Positions 10,489 to 21,585 of a stretch of 64,000 nucleotides of DNA are shown piece by piece. The translations under genes were made by a program, and so were the position numbers. The stretch lies in NCBI GenBank assembly GCA_014529385.2, contig CM043956.1, forward strand, positions 89,461,221 to 89,525,220, in the 5' to 3' direction. The notes beneath the pieces were generated by a model that had not been told where the DNA came from, searched no databases, and saw only the letters and a list, made by a program, of their open reading frames with translations. Positions within the stretch are counted from its first letter, which is position 1; each line of letters begins with the position of its first letter. Origin of the DNA: Adiantum capillus-veneris (Eukaryota; Streptophyta; Polypodiopsida; Polypodiales; Pteridaceae).

Positions 10489-11320
10489 ACATCCTCCCTC
10501 CTAACCCTCCTCTTTGGAGGAAGTGCAACTCTATCCTCCACTCTTTCTATTCTACAATCTCTTACTCCATCAACCTAATAAATCATTTGTAGCACCTTAA
10601 TAACTTGTAAATACATCATGATCTCTCTCATGGTTATGTTAATGATCATTAAATCATCTTCAAAACATTCAAGTGTCGCAATTCGTGATGGTTAGCCAGC
10701 GTCTGTCTTCCCCTTAAAAGGTGTGCGAGAAATCAAGTAACTGTTCTATTCTCAATTTACCATTTGTTTGTTTCTCCACACTTATTCAATTGGTCTAAAG
10801 TAATTTCTCACTCCAACTCTCTTTTGCTTCATTACATATACATGTGGCTACCTCTCATGGTGATTTTATTTGTGTCACGGCATTGCATAGATGGAGATGA
10901 ACTCTCTATGCAAAGTGTGTTAGTTCCATGTAGGTGATTCTCTTTTGTGTTTGAGAGGCAAGTTTTGTGTGCATGATTTTTTGATAAGTGCTTGAGAGGG
11001 GAAGAGTTTGGATGTATCATGGGTATTCTTATGGGGAGAAGGTGAATGCTATTCCACAAATTGCATTTTTCATTTGATGCACGGCATTGGGTTGCATAAT
11101 CATTGATGGTGTCAAGTGTCCAAAGTGTATATAGAGTAAGGGGTTTTCAAAGTGTGTTGCTTGAGTGGGTGAGTGCAAGTGTTATTTTGATTGGTTTCCT
11201 TCCCCACTCCCAAAAGAAGGTGGTGCCCCAAGTAGTGTGCGTACCTCTTTACGGACATTTTGTGAGGGTAGGCCCATTGGTTTGGGTTTAGAGGCCCCAT
11301 TTTCAAAACAATCGCCCTCA
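10489..11320 (+). repeat. 3' terminal repeat (LTR) of gypsy element 1, shared portion
   Basis: This is the direct-repeat partner of 1463-2250. It ends in CCCTCA like the 5' copy, then diverges at 11321, marking the element end. It contains a segment near 10576-10621 that the 5' copy has lost. The target-site duplication cannot be tested because the 5' end of the element is truncated. Confidence 0.8.
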
Positions 11321-11666
11321 GTGGGAAGGAAACTCAGCCGGACGGCCGCTTAATAAAAGAGACTTTCCTGAATATTGACTAGAATTAAGTTATAGAATGT
11401 AAGAAAAGTCAAGGCATCTGAGGTTGTGAAATGAAATGAGAAATTAAAAAAACTCATTAATATGTGTGTGTGTGTGTGTGTGTGTGTATTCATAGGATTT
11501 ACTAGAATTATGCAAGTGAAGTTTCACTTTAACATTCCAAAACAACAGATTGCCAGAAAAGTCAAGACATGTCAGGATATGAAATGAAAGTGAAATAACA
11601 TTTAATGAAATACTATTTTAAAATTGAAATAACATTTAATGTAAGTCTCAATCATCACGAAAAACA
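11321..11666. other. Spacer with (GT)n microsatellite
   Basis: I see no gene. A (GT)12-13 run lies at 11463-11487, followed by AT-rich sequence leading into the LINE fragment. Confidence 0.5.
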
Positions 11667-12290
11667 TTGAAAGTATGCCTAACCCAACTCAACTCCAAGG
11701 CTTCTTTTAGATTGGTTTGCCCCCTTGAACAAATAGTGGAAAGAAAATTGGTCGGAAGCCCATTGGGCTACTGTCACGATAAACGTTTGGGGGCCACATT
11801 GGCCTCAGTATATGAAGATGTTTCAGTGGAAGGTGCTATGGGGGGCCCTTCAGGGTGTCGAGAGGCTAGTGAAGACCTCACACACCTTTTCATGGATTGT
11901 ACGACTATTATAGGAATGGTGGGAAAGGTGTGCAAGTGGATACAAAGAACGTGGAAGGTAGGCTTCTTCAAGAATGATCTATGTCTAGGGGGGGAACTGT
12001 TTCAAAGTCTTTCGCTTCTTGTTTATACGCAAATTGTTAGATTCTGCTTCTTTTATAATATCTGGAAGGTCAGGAACTACCGCATCTTTGATAAAAACGA
12101 ACTTCCTGTGGATAGTTTCTCAGTGATTGTACAAGAAAGTGAAGAGCTTATATATGTGATAGGTAAAAGTCATAACTCGGATGACTCGCTCAGGGCAACC
12201 CGGGCCATTCGAGCGAATCTAATGTAATTTTTGAACCTCAAGGCTCGGCATGAGCTTGAGGTTGATCTGTAATTCCCTATGACAATCACT
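11667..12290 (+). pseudogene. LINE ORF2 C-terminal fragment (zf-RVT region)
   Basis: The ORF encodes 186 residues resembling the C-terminal zinc-binding region (zf-RVT) that follows reverse transcriptase in plant L1-like elements: EDLTHLFMDC, then WIQRTWKVGFF and FFYNIWKVRNYRIFDK. Near 11810-11850 an overlapping frame reads MKMFQWKVLWGAL, the usual start of that domain, so a frameshift separates the two halves. The RT itself is absent, as expected for a 5'-truncated LINE. A related fragment on the minus strand at 54430-54700 shares the WIQ.TWK.GF..N...LGG motif. Confidence 0.65.
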
Positions 12291-13072
12291 CACAATTATG
12301 AGTTTTGAAAAAGAAAAGCACTTCAGCATATGATTAGACTCTGAGCTAGAGGTGGAAAGCTCATCAACGTTTCCACAAATTTTCTATGTGATAGAATATA
12401 GTGGGAGAGCATTATTGTTTACATAGAGGGGTATCAACCAAAATAGAAAAAAGTGCAATGCATTCCTCTAAATCAAAGGGCACAATTGTAGGTTCTTTAT
12501 AATGTCGGCACTTCTCTACTCCCAACACAAGAGAAAAAGGTTGATCTCCCCAAGATATTGACCTCTCGCCCTTTTTCTACATATTTCTACATCTTCTCAC
12601 GAGTCACGACTCACAAAGCAAAGCTACAATGGTGACCATTCCTGTGTACCTTCCCAAGACCCTTCCCAAAGATTTATTGGGATGCCAAGTAAGCATGTCG
12701 TGTGCTTTTGACACATGCACAACGGACACGTTCGAAGCGCAAAGTAGCCAAAAGGAAGGAATTTCAAAGTCTCGGAGTTCAAACATGAGCAGTATGATCT
12801 TCTACTTTCCTATGCTCTCATGACCACTCTACTCTGGAAGCAAAATCATCTAAAAGCTGCCAACACTTTTGGTATTAAATTTAGCATGCACAATTCATTA
12901 GCTAATTAGATTTGGAAAGGATACCTCTCCAAGTCTTTGTTTACAAATATCAAGAAACCCATAATGCGTTATGCTCAAGACATGGAGCCACCCACTAATT
13001 CATTGGGAAGTTCTCGCTCATCGAACCAAGCAAAAAGTTGAGATGTTTATTAGTTGGACATCTCTAGGGAGA
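12291..13072. other. Intergenic sequence, nothing recognised
   Basis: The ORFs here are short and have no family features. The stretch ends at 13073 where the R-family LTR begins. Confidence 0.5.
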
Positions 13073-14565
13073 ATTTTGGTTGACCATAAAGAAGGAAAAA
13101 ACTGGTTACACCAAATTAAATAGGGAAGGCGGAAATGAAAGGGCCTTTGAAAGGGATCATAAATGATCTTTGAAAGCGAGAATAGCATGGTGACACTATC
13201 TAGGCCTACATTAGCAGGCTTTTTTGCTTGGAGCTTGGAAAATGCTGAGGCCTCAAGGAATCCACGTGTCAATTTTAGGGTGATTATTATTTTTTCCTTT
13301 TGAAGGCCACACATTACATCATGAGCATATCGCACCATCCTTTGCAGGCAAGTGAGGCTTTCCACCTTGTTCTAGGGTAGTGTAGAGCATACATAAGAAA
13401 TGCTTAAAATAATCAAGATGGCCTTTCATATTTAAGTTCATTATAAAAAAAAACCATAAGCGCATGGAATTTATATTAGAAGAGCAAAAAGGTTACATCA
13501 GCAGTAGCTTGACATATACAAGGACTCGACCTCGACAAAACATTGGCTTGACATATACAAGACATCCGATAGTATGAGACATTTACATATCGACCGCCCT
13601 TGACCAGCAAACTAGAAATTACATCCTAGAGCATCTGTCAATCTTGGACTGGAGCAGTAGTCCTCATTGATTCTTTCTTCTAGATGAGCAATCTCAAAAT
13701 CTATTTCATAATCATCCTGAGACAAGATTTTGTCTTCAAGGTCGCTTCCTCCTGCACCCCATGATAGCACTCGGTCATAGAAGTGCTTCGAATCTTTTAG
13801 GATATCCTTCTTAGTCTTGTATAATGTCACGTGATCTTTTGCTATCTTCAAAATCCTGCACATGTAGAGAAGCAAGAAGGGTTTTCAGATTGAGAGTCTG
13901 GTAAGCACTATCAAACATTTTACAATTTCTATGTTGCCAAATAAGCCATAAAAATTCAGCTCTTGCTTTGTTCCAAAAAGTTGGAAGGACTCCTGTTTGA
14001 TCCCCTACGAGAAGTTGAAGCCAAGAGGGAGAGAAACTCAGGGTATGAATCAAAGTGGATAATATTTTAAAATTGTCGGGACACGTTAAGAACAGGTGGT
14101 AGACGTCTTCCATGGCTGCATTGCACCTGCAACAGATGCCCATACCCAATTGGGCTTGAAAAGATCTTTTGCCCGTCCACAACGCTCTATGAAGAATTAA
14201 CCATATAGAAATAGATTTTTTGGGTTCGATCGATGGAGACCAGGTGTTAGTGAATTTAAAATCCTATTGTTTCCTAGAGTAATTCACCCTCCACCTTTTT
14301 CTAAGAGTGGAGGGGATTGTGGAGGCCACAATGCTCGTTTTCAGAACAGGGTTGATGAGTTTAAATCTACCCAAGTGAAGGTTCTGAGGTCTTGAAATGC
14401 CGAGGGGAGACTGAATGCCGGATCCTCCTCCTAGCCAGCCTATTATAGGAGGACCCATGCCCCTTTTCCCTTATTGGATCCCTTGTCCACACCTTCAGTC
14501 TGGCCCTTGGCCTAAGTCACTGACTCCCCTAGGTGGCCCTGCCCTCTAGCCCTTGGCCTGACATT
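13073..14565 (-). repeat. 3' LTR of gypsy family R (copy R1)
   Basis: On the minus strand this follows a pol C-terminus and a purine tract (CAAGGGGGGAG), then starts TGTCAGGCC and ends ...TGGTCA at 13073. The same sequence recurs at 20874-21040 plus 30947-32285, where it is split by element 2. Both copies end at the same TGGTCA and are followed by different DNA, which fixes the LTR end. A TATA-like CTATAATAGG lies about 115 bp in. The LTR contains the LINE zf-RVT fragment at 13811-14225, also present in the second copy. Confidence 0.7.
13811..14225 (-). pseudogene. LINE zf-RVT fragment inside the R LTR
   Basis: The longest ORF (123 codons, 14182 to 13811) carries the zf-RVT signature: upstream LILHRALWTGKR, then GICCRCNAAMEDVYHLFLTC and FLWLIWQHRNCKMFDS, giving a C..C ... 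H....C metal-binding pattern. It would be the C-terminus of LINE ORF2. The frame opens further upstream to about 14225. No RT domain precedes it. It lies on the same strand as the surrounding LTR, and the same fragment is found in R copy 2 at about 31550-31960, so it was inside the LTR before that family spread. Confidence 0.75.
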
Positions 14566-15460
14566 ACTCCCCCCTTGGAGAAGCATTTTCGTCCTCAAAA
14601 AAAAAAGTGGTAGGATCTTCATAAGAACACTAATGTTTTCCACAGTGGTATCCCTCATGGATCCAGCTATTTGTTTGATCGAAACATGGTGTAGTAGGAG
14701 GTCCAATATAATCAAGAATAACATCTTGATTTTGCACATTGTTGTCCATTTGCAACCATCTTGTGTTATTGGTTCCATTCCAATCATAGTGTGTAGACTC
14801 CATTCAGAACGCACATGAGCATGCTAAACGAGTTATCACAACAAAGATGCACCTGAAAGAGTACTGCTTTTCACTTTTTATGAAGGTAACTTGCCTACAT
14901 GCTTTATCTGATGGTAAGCAAACTCCAAGTAGAGCAGTGAATGCTTATTAATTGGATTGCTTGGTGCTAATGTATGCACTTTGGATATCCTTTAGCACAA
15001 GATTACACTTCGTAATCTTCCTATCCCCTTGGATAACTGACAATACTGAGATGTGTTTCCCCCACGGTTTATAGATAGTCTTCCTAGATGACTGGTAAAC
15101 GGGGATCACAATATCGTATAATATTGTTGAGGAATCATCAATGTCCGGATTAACCATTGTGGTTAACCAGAAAAATCCACAAGTACCCAAACCGAGCCAG
15201 GACCTCTATTGGTGATTGGTAGACCCAAAAGTAATCTCATAGAGATACTGCACATAGAGTGCAGAATACTTCATAAGCAACAACCTGATGAATACGCATG
15301 CCGTTCCAAATCAGCTTTTGCTAAACACTAGGGCCCATAAAACCTAGTGCATGCATTAAGCAAAAAAATATCCGAACCTCTATATCAATTATTATCTTTG
15401 CCAATACATATGGAGAATGTGATGCTCGTAGCACACTTTAAAGAGGAATGTAGATAGTTC
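14566..15460 (-). pseudogene. Gypsy pol C-terminal remnant of family R
   Basis: On the minus strand the end of a reading frame gives an acidic segment (EDPTTFFFEDENASP) immediately before the purine-rich tract and LTR, as at the end of many plant Ty3/gypsy pol genes. Further upstream (to about 15460) the sequence matches 32300-33190 but carries many stops in all frames, so only repeat membership is clear. No RT or integrase motif is visible. Confidence 0.45.
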
Positions 15461-16900
15461 TGAAAACAAACTAAATACTATCCGTGCAATCATTTGCAAG
15501 TCTTGCTAGAGTGTTTGAACCATAATAGAAGGTGAAATATTAATCACTTCTAGGGACAAACAATGAAACTTTTTCATCAACAACTCAGAGTCATGCTATA
15601 TGTATAAATAACCATCCGTAATGTTGTTTAGCAGTACTTGTACCTGAACATTTCATTCTAAGTATCTGACAATTTCTGGCCACCAAAATTGCTCTTGATA
15701 CGTTGTGCTAAAGATGGTCTAGAAAATAGATTTGACTAGCACGTAGGGACTTTGTCATGACACATACGTTAAATAGGGGGCGTCAGTGCCAGTCCCACAG
15801 GCTCATACTCTCCACATGTGGAATATGTCTCATGTAAGAATGTCTGAAAAAAGAACAACCGTCAAGTACAAAATGCACTTGTGCGTGGAGGTAACTGCAA
15901 ACCCTCTACGATGGGAGTGAGAGGGACCCTCATTAGCCTTGCTCCACACTAGCTAAACCGAACTCTTTGAGTTCCTAGACCATGTCGCATCCCATGTGAC
16001 AACATGTGCCAAATAAAACCCTACAAGTGGATCCATAACTACATAATGCAACAAATGTATTAAGGACACAACGGCCCAAAATTCTTGGCTCTTACCTGAC
16101 CTTGTGATTATACTGGAGGGTGAACATAGTGTTCACTTATTCGTAGTCGTGAAAGGCATCTAGCCAAATTTCCCGTCTGTAAAGGCCTAGGAACACTAAT
16201 TGAAAATGAGTGAAATGCAAGTAGTACTGCACATGTAACCTTGGGTGTTACCTTTGCAATCAAGACTCCTCGGTTTAAAGAAACATTGTCAAACCCCTTG
16301 CTTCAATGTTGCTCGAAAACTTCTCAACAAGCAGCGGCCCTTGGCCTTGTTTGTGGCCCCCGTGGGTTTGCCCGTGGCATTGCATTACTCTGGTAGTTGA
16401 AATATTGCCACTACCCGTTGGCAGTTTGTGGACTTGTTTCCTTGAAAATGCAAGTGTTAAGGTTCCAAGAAATGACCATCAACCGTACTAAGTTATTTAG
16501 TAATCACGTGCAGGGTCTTACGTCAAATTGTACTCATATAGGCACTCTTAGTGCTAATAGAGCTCCACTAAAGTTGGAATTGTAATCACAAATAAATCTT
16601 GTTCACACCCAAAAATCCATGGTCTTGTTTTTTTGTGAACATTCATGCTGTCAAAATGATGGCTTCATCTATACACCTTGATAGAGATAAGCCCTTACGA
16701 GTTTCACAACTCAAGTTGACTTTCACACATAAAGTGTGTAGCTTGAAAAGAATGCCCCACAATTTTCTAATGGCAAGACTCTTGCTTGTCCATTAGAATC
16801 TATGAGTACTCAAAAAAATAGAATTGTTCCATCACTAATGGATTACAAACAGATGGCTCTTAGCCATTCCAAAATAGGTGGCAATAGATGGCTCTTAGCT

Positions 16901-16960
16901 CTTCATGTTGGCTTGTAGCCCTTCTTGTTGGCTTGTAACCCTTCTTGTTGGCTTGTAGCC
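16901..16960. repeat. 20-bp tandem repeat, three units
   Basis: Three adjacent 20-bp units of the form CTTC(A/T)TGTTGGCTTGTA(G/A)CC differ at only two positions. A partial fourth unit follows. Confidence 0.85.
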
Positions 16961-17031
16961 CTTTCTGTTTCTCATAGAAATATTTCAAAACAATCATGTC
17001 TATGCTCATCTTTCCCACATGGAATTGGGGA

Positions 17032-17040
<9 letters not shown>

Positions 17041-17074
<34 letters not shown>
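17041..17074. repeat. (GA)17 microsatellite
   Basis: Uninterrupted GA dinucleotides. Confidence 0.9.
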
Positions 17075-17077
<3 letters not shown>

Positions 17078-17524
17078 TTGAGCTGAGGAAAACCCTTTAT
17101 TGTAATTTGGTGTATGTCCTGCACATATGATCCTGTGTAGACCATGTATGTGTCTTATTTTATCCTATAATCATACAACTACGTGCCCTCATAGAGAGAA
17201 GTAATATAAATCACATCTTGACGCACTTACAATATATGTGATTGTGACCATAGCAAGGTGCAGATGTATGGCACATTGCCTATGAATAAGCTTAAAAACA
17301 AAATATTTTCAAACATCAATAGCTGAGCGCGTCCGTTCTAGAGTAGCTAGTGCTATGGCAAAAGCGTATGTAATGATGGGTGTTGTACAACCATCGTACT
17401 AGTATGCCATGCATACGAAACTGAAAATAGAATAATAAGCCATTGACTTCAATGAGAGTCTCAACCATGTGAGCCCTTGGTATACGTGCCATGTCCAATT
17501 ACACTAGCATGGATACATCACAGT

Positions 17525-17630
17525 GCATCGTTACGTACTATGAACTTATATCCACATAATTCCAAAGATGTGAGCCATTATTATTCATCTTAAATCAATC
17601 AATAATACCTTGGCACATAAGAGAAGCAGT
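17525..17630. repeat. Repeat S, copy 1
   Basis: About 105 bp match 35262-35371 in the same orientation (GTACTATGA.CTTATATCCACATAAT and onwards). The other copy lies between the starts of LTR N1 and LTR A. Confidence 0.6.
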
Positions 17631-18025
17631 ACTTCACGTGAAGACAGGCAGAGCACTTTTCTTTATACAATTGCTTTGTATGGAGTCTACCCAAGCACGT
17701 TGCTTTGCACAACAGAGAAATCTTTCCCAATTCCCAAAATGAAATGTAAAACATAGGCCAAAACAAACATAACTTGAAATTGACCAACCTTGTTGCCCAT
17801 TTGTGGACAGGTTTCTGATAGTGTGCTCGAATACGCTTGAGTGAGTGAGCATATGTATCATATACACTTGCATGGGATGTAAAAACCTGCAACATCCGGC
17901 AAGTTTTCCCAAGTTCGTATGCTAGGAGCATATTGCAAACCGTGGAAATCGTGATGCCAAATACCAAAAGGGAAGCCTTTCTTGTCATAATAATCAATAT
18001 ATAATTCTCCTAAATGATTTTCTCA

Positions 18026-18865
18026 TGTTAAACTCATCATTCAATATGGGGAAGTGGCTAGGGAGAAAAAGCTAGAATATTGGTTAAGCTAACAGAGCGA
18101 GGGATCCAAAGGAGGGAAAATAGGGATCCAAAAGGGGGGCCATCTGCAAAAGAGAAATGTGCACCAATGGGCTTAAAAGACCCTAAGGTTCATCCCATTA
18201 AGACTTCCAAAATGCTAAGGTTCCAAAACTCAAAGGTTCTGTCCAAAGGTCAAAAGCCTAGGGAATTGGATGCTTTGTGTATGTCCTAAAAGTCTTCAAC
18301 TATCTCTACATAGGAGGGGGCGAGCCCTCTAGAAGTAGGAGATGAGAGATAAACTCTCTCTCTCTCTCACACACACACACACAAGCTCCCTTTACACAAA
18401 GGGAATGAGGGACACATGTCAGCTTCCTAGCCCAGATGCCCACAAGGTGTACTCAATTCCTATTGGATGGACTTAGAGGTGGACCAATGAGAATTAAGCT
18501 AGAGTAAATCTAGTTTAATTAATTTAAAAACACTTAATAAAAGAACCAGTAAGAATTAAGCTCTCTAGAAGACTATTGGATAGTATCCCACGGGGTCCAA
18601 TGAGCATTCAGCAGCCCAATGGCTTGCTTGATTCCTATTGGCCATGAGGCAAACAGATCCAACGAGAGTTTAATTGCATTTAATAATTACCTAAAGCTCT
18701 CACAAAAGGGGAAAGGTGGAAACATGTCAGAAGGCTATCACTTATGCTGCTTAATTTTCATTGGCTAGGCCTGGGGGGTCCAATAGGGATGTAGCATGAG
18801 CATTTGGCAAGGGGTAAATGTGCCACGAGAAGCGTGTGCAAGTGCAAGAGAAAGAGCAGAGAGAG

Positions 18866-18923
<58 letters not shown>

Positions 18924-19062
18924 TTTGGGTGGAGCACACAGCAATGTTATCCTATTTCAGCTCCTTATTCTGTTGTATTAAAGAATAAGCGTATACATGG
19001 TTAAGTTAGTAGATGGGTTAGTAGTAAGTGGGATGTCCGTCCAGTTGGCTTGAGTCCCAACA
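18026..19062 (-). repeat. Candidate 3' LTR of copia fragment
   Basis: On the minus strand the copia RNase H end is followed by TTCAAGTGGGACTT and then TGTTGGGACTC, the usual purine tract plus LTR start of plant copia elements (LTR start at 19062). The far end is a guess: AACA at 18026-18029 would pair with the starting TGTT. It contains a (GA)19 run at 18881-18918. No second LTR copy is in the window to confirm the extent. Confidence 0.5.
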
Positions 19063-19136
19063 AAGTCCCACTTGAAGGCCAATGCAGCCTAAGTGCCTTG
19101 GCATGTACAACCATGAAGCAATCTAGTGGCTTCAAC

Positions 19137-20870
19137 CTATACCCATCAACGCACTACAATGTGTAAACGGCTCCAAAGCTAATCCTTTCATCAAAGCATC
19201 TGCTGGGTTGTCTTTAGTGTGTACCTTGACCAAATCAATGAGCTTTTTGGCCAAGAAATCTCTCACGAGATGATACCTGACTTCAATGTGTTTTGATTTG
19301 GAGTGAAACACGGGATTCCTTGCTTATGCAAGAGCACTCTGACTATCACAATATATCACTGTAGTCTCATCAATTCCAAGAGTTCTGACCAAGCAAGATA
19401 ACCATACAGCCTCTTTACTTGCATCTGAGAATGCAACGTACTCTGCTTTCGTAGTGGAAGACGACGTACAATCTTGAAGACATGACCTCCAAGATACTGC
19501 TGCTCCAGCAAATATGAAGACAGAGCCAGATGTCGATCTCCTATTGTCAACACAACCCGCATAACCCACGATGGATGCATCACTATTCCCGAAGCGTAAA
19601 CACCTTCCGACCATACCTTTGAGGTACCTAAGAATGTGCTTCACTACTTCCCAATGCTTGCTGCCAAGATTTGCCATATATCGGCTCACTATTCTCACTG
19701 CAAAAGCAATGTCTGGTCTTGTGGCCACCATAGCATACATGAGACTTCCCACTCTCAAAGAATATGGTACCTTAGCCATTTGAGCTCGCTCAGCATCAGA
19801 TCCGGGTGCATCTTCCTTGCTGAGTTTCAAGAATGCCTACATTGGGGTACTCAATGCTTTCCTCCCCTGCATATTGAAATGCTGCAAGACTTTCTCAATG
19901 TATGTTTCCTGAGATAACTTAAGAATACAATGTTTGCGGTCTTTTCTGATTCGCATTCCGAGAAAGTGTGTAGAATCCTCCACATCTTTCATTGCAAAAT
20001 TATTCCGAAGTGTTTTCTTCAAGTTGGAAATTTCCGCAATGGATTTTCTAGCTATAAGCATGTCATCAACATACAAAACTAGAATGATCATCAAGCCATC
20101 ATCTAGCTTTCTTGTGTACAAGCAGTGATCCTCTTTACTCCTTTTTTATCCTTGAGACCTCATACATGCATTAAATTTATGATACCACTGCCTTGAACCC
20201 TACTTTAAGCCATAAAGTGCCTTTTTGAGCTTACATACTAGCTCCTCACGAGATGCGTTCTCCTAAACAAACCCTTCAGGCTGCTGCATGTAAACATCCT
20301 CATCGAGATCCCTATGAAGAAATGTTGTCTTCACATCCATTTGGAAAGTTCCATGTCCTCCATCGCTACAAGACCAAGTATGGTTTTAAGTGTTGTTATA
20401 TTGACCACAGGCAAGAATATTTCATCAAAATCGACTCCCTTTTGCTGCTTGAACCCTTTGGCTACACGTCTAGTCTTGTACTTTGGATTTGGATCACCTG
20501 AGATAAATTTCTTCTTGTGAACCAACTTGCAAGGTAAAGATTTTGCATCATTTGGTAGTTCAATCAAGTCCCAAGTGTCATTAGCCAAAATCGAGTTATA
20601 CTCAGATTCCATAGCCTGCTCCCACTTCACCACATCATCCGTCATCATGGCTTCTTAGTAGCAGCTTGGCTCATCGCAATCAGTCAACATGATGTAATCA
20701 AGACCTAGCTCGAGACGCGCAGGTGGACGAGAGACTCTAGTAGACCGTCTCACTCCTTGACCATTGCTATCCACTCCCTCTGGAGCATTGCTAGTGGAAG
20801 GTACAGCACTAGCCTGCTGAGTTGATTTCACTGTCTCTGAGGCAACATCTCAAAAGTGACTCTTTTGGAT
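19137..20870 (-). pseudogene. pol: Ty1/copia reverse transcriptase-RNase H, 5'-truncated
   Basis: The minus strand encodes the 3' half of a copia polyprotein in at least three frames. From 20648: WEQAMESEY, then VHKKKF, RRVAKGFKQQKGVDF, the RT start. From 20121: LVLYVDDMLIA with the YVDD box (20062-20073). From 19830: RPDIAFAV, then a copia RNase H ending in YCDSQSALA and, past a stop at 19324, HIEVRYHLVRDF and a DNPAD motif. Frameshifts lie near 20330 and 20150. Gag, protease and integrase are absent: the sequence stops near 20870 where R copy 2 begins. The order RT-RNase H directly before the LTR fits copia, not gypsy. Confidence 0.9.
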
Positions 20871-20873
20871 GTA

Positions 20874-21040
20874 TTGACCATAAACAAGAAAAAAACTGGT
20901 TACACCAAATTAAATAGGGAAGGAGGAAATGAAAGGGCCTTTGAAAGGGATCATAAATGATCTTTGAAATCAAAAATAGCATGGTGACACTATCTATGCC
21001 TACATTAGTAGGTTTTTTTGCTTGGAGCTTGGAAAATTCT
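20874..21040 (-). repeat. R-family LTR copy 2, left part
   Basis: This matches 13073-13240 closely and is interrupted at 21040 by element 2. The remainder of the same LTR resumes at 30947. Comparison with copy R1 supplies the uninterrupted site. Confidence 0.85.
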
Positions 21041-21434
21041 TGTTATGGCATGAGTCGCACATGCGGTCCTGTGGAGGTCTGGACATTGCGGATCAGGAGT
21101 CATGCGCTATGCGACGGCCGTGGAGGCAGTTCTTCACATGATATCATGGGACAGGAGTGTGTGCACCGTTCTCGATCTGCGCTGGAGCAGTGGTTGTATA
21201 TGGGGGGGCATACCTGTCTTTGGGTGTAACCAACCAACCTCTATGTTACTCATTACATCTGCTGTTGTAACTCTGTGTCCGGATTACATATGAATGAAGC
21301 AGGTGGTGTTCTGTGCCTGTGTACTGTGTATTGTCTTCTCTCCTATTTCTATGTGTTTGATGTTCACATAATGTAGTTTGCGGGTAATCATTCCCGTAAT
21401 GCCTATTGCTCCTATGCGGGCAATATCCATTAGA
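21041..21434 (+). repeat. 5' LTR of element 2
   Basis: This is a direct repeat of 30570-30946. It is 17 bp longer, mainly from differences near 21095-21150. It is followed by TCTGGCCACCACGATG; the TGG at 21436 is a candidate primer-binding site. Confidence 0.85.
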
Positions 21435-21585
21435 TCTGGCCACCACGATGCGTGATGGACGACGTGTGATGAATATGCATGCGCAATGGGTCGCAGGGTC
21501 CGCCTGACACTGTGGTTCCAATTGTAGGAAGACGTCGGAGGAGAGGCGGTTCAGATGAAATTGTTTTTTCTTCTCTGTCTGCAGG

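Larger units (their letters stand above)
15461..18025. other. Long stretch with no recognisable gene
   Basis: I find no domain in the short ORFs. It holds a 20-bp triple repeat (16901-16960), a (GA)17 run (17041-17074), and at 17525-17630 a segment repeated at 35262-35371 (repeat S). The rest is unassigned. Confidence 0.5.

Noticed and set aside
17599-17997. 132-aa minus-strand ORF as a host gene
   Set aside because: No domain, no start context or repeat partner supports it, and composition matches the surrounding non-coding DNA.
18751-19004. Arg-Glu or Ser-Leu repeat ORFs on both strands
   Set aside because: Translations of the (GA)n run at 18881-18918.
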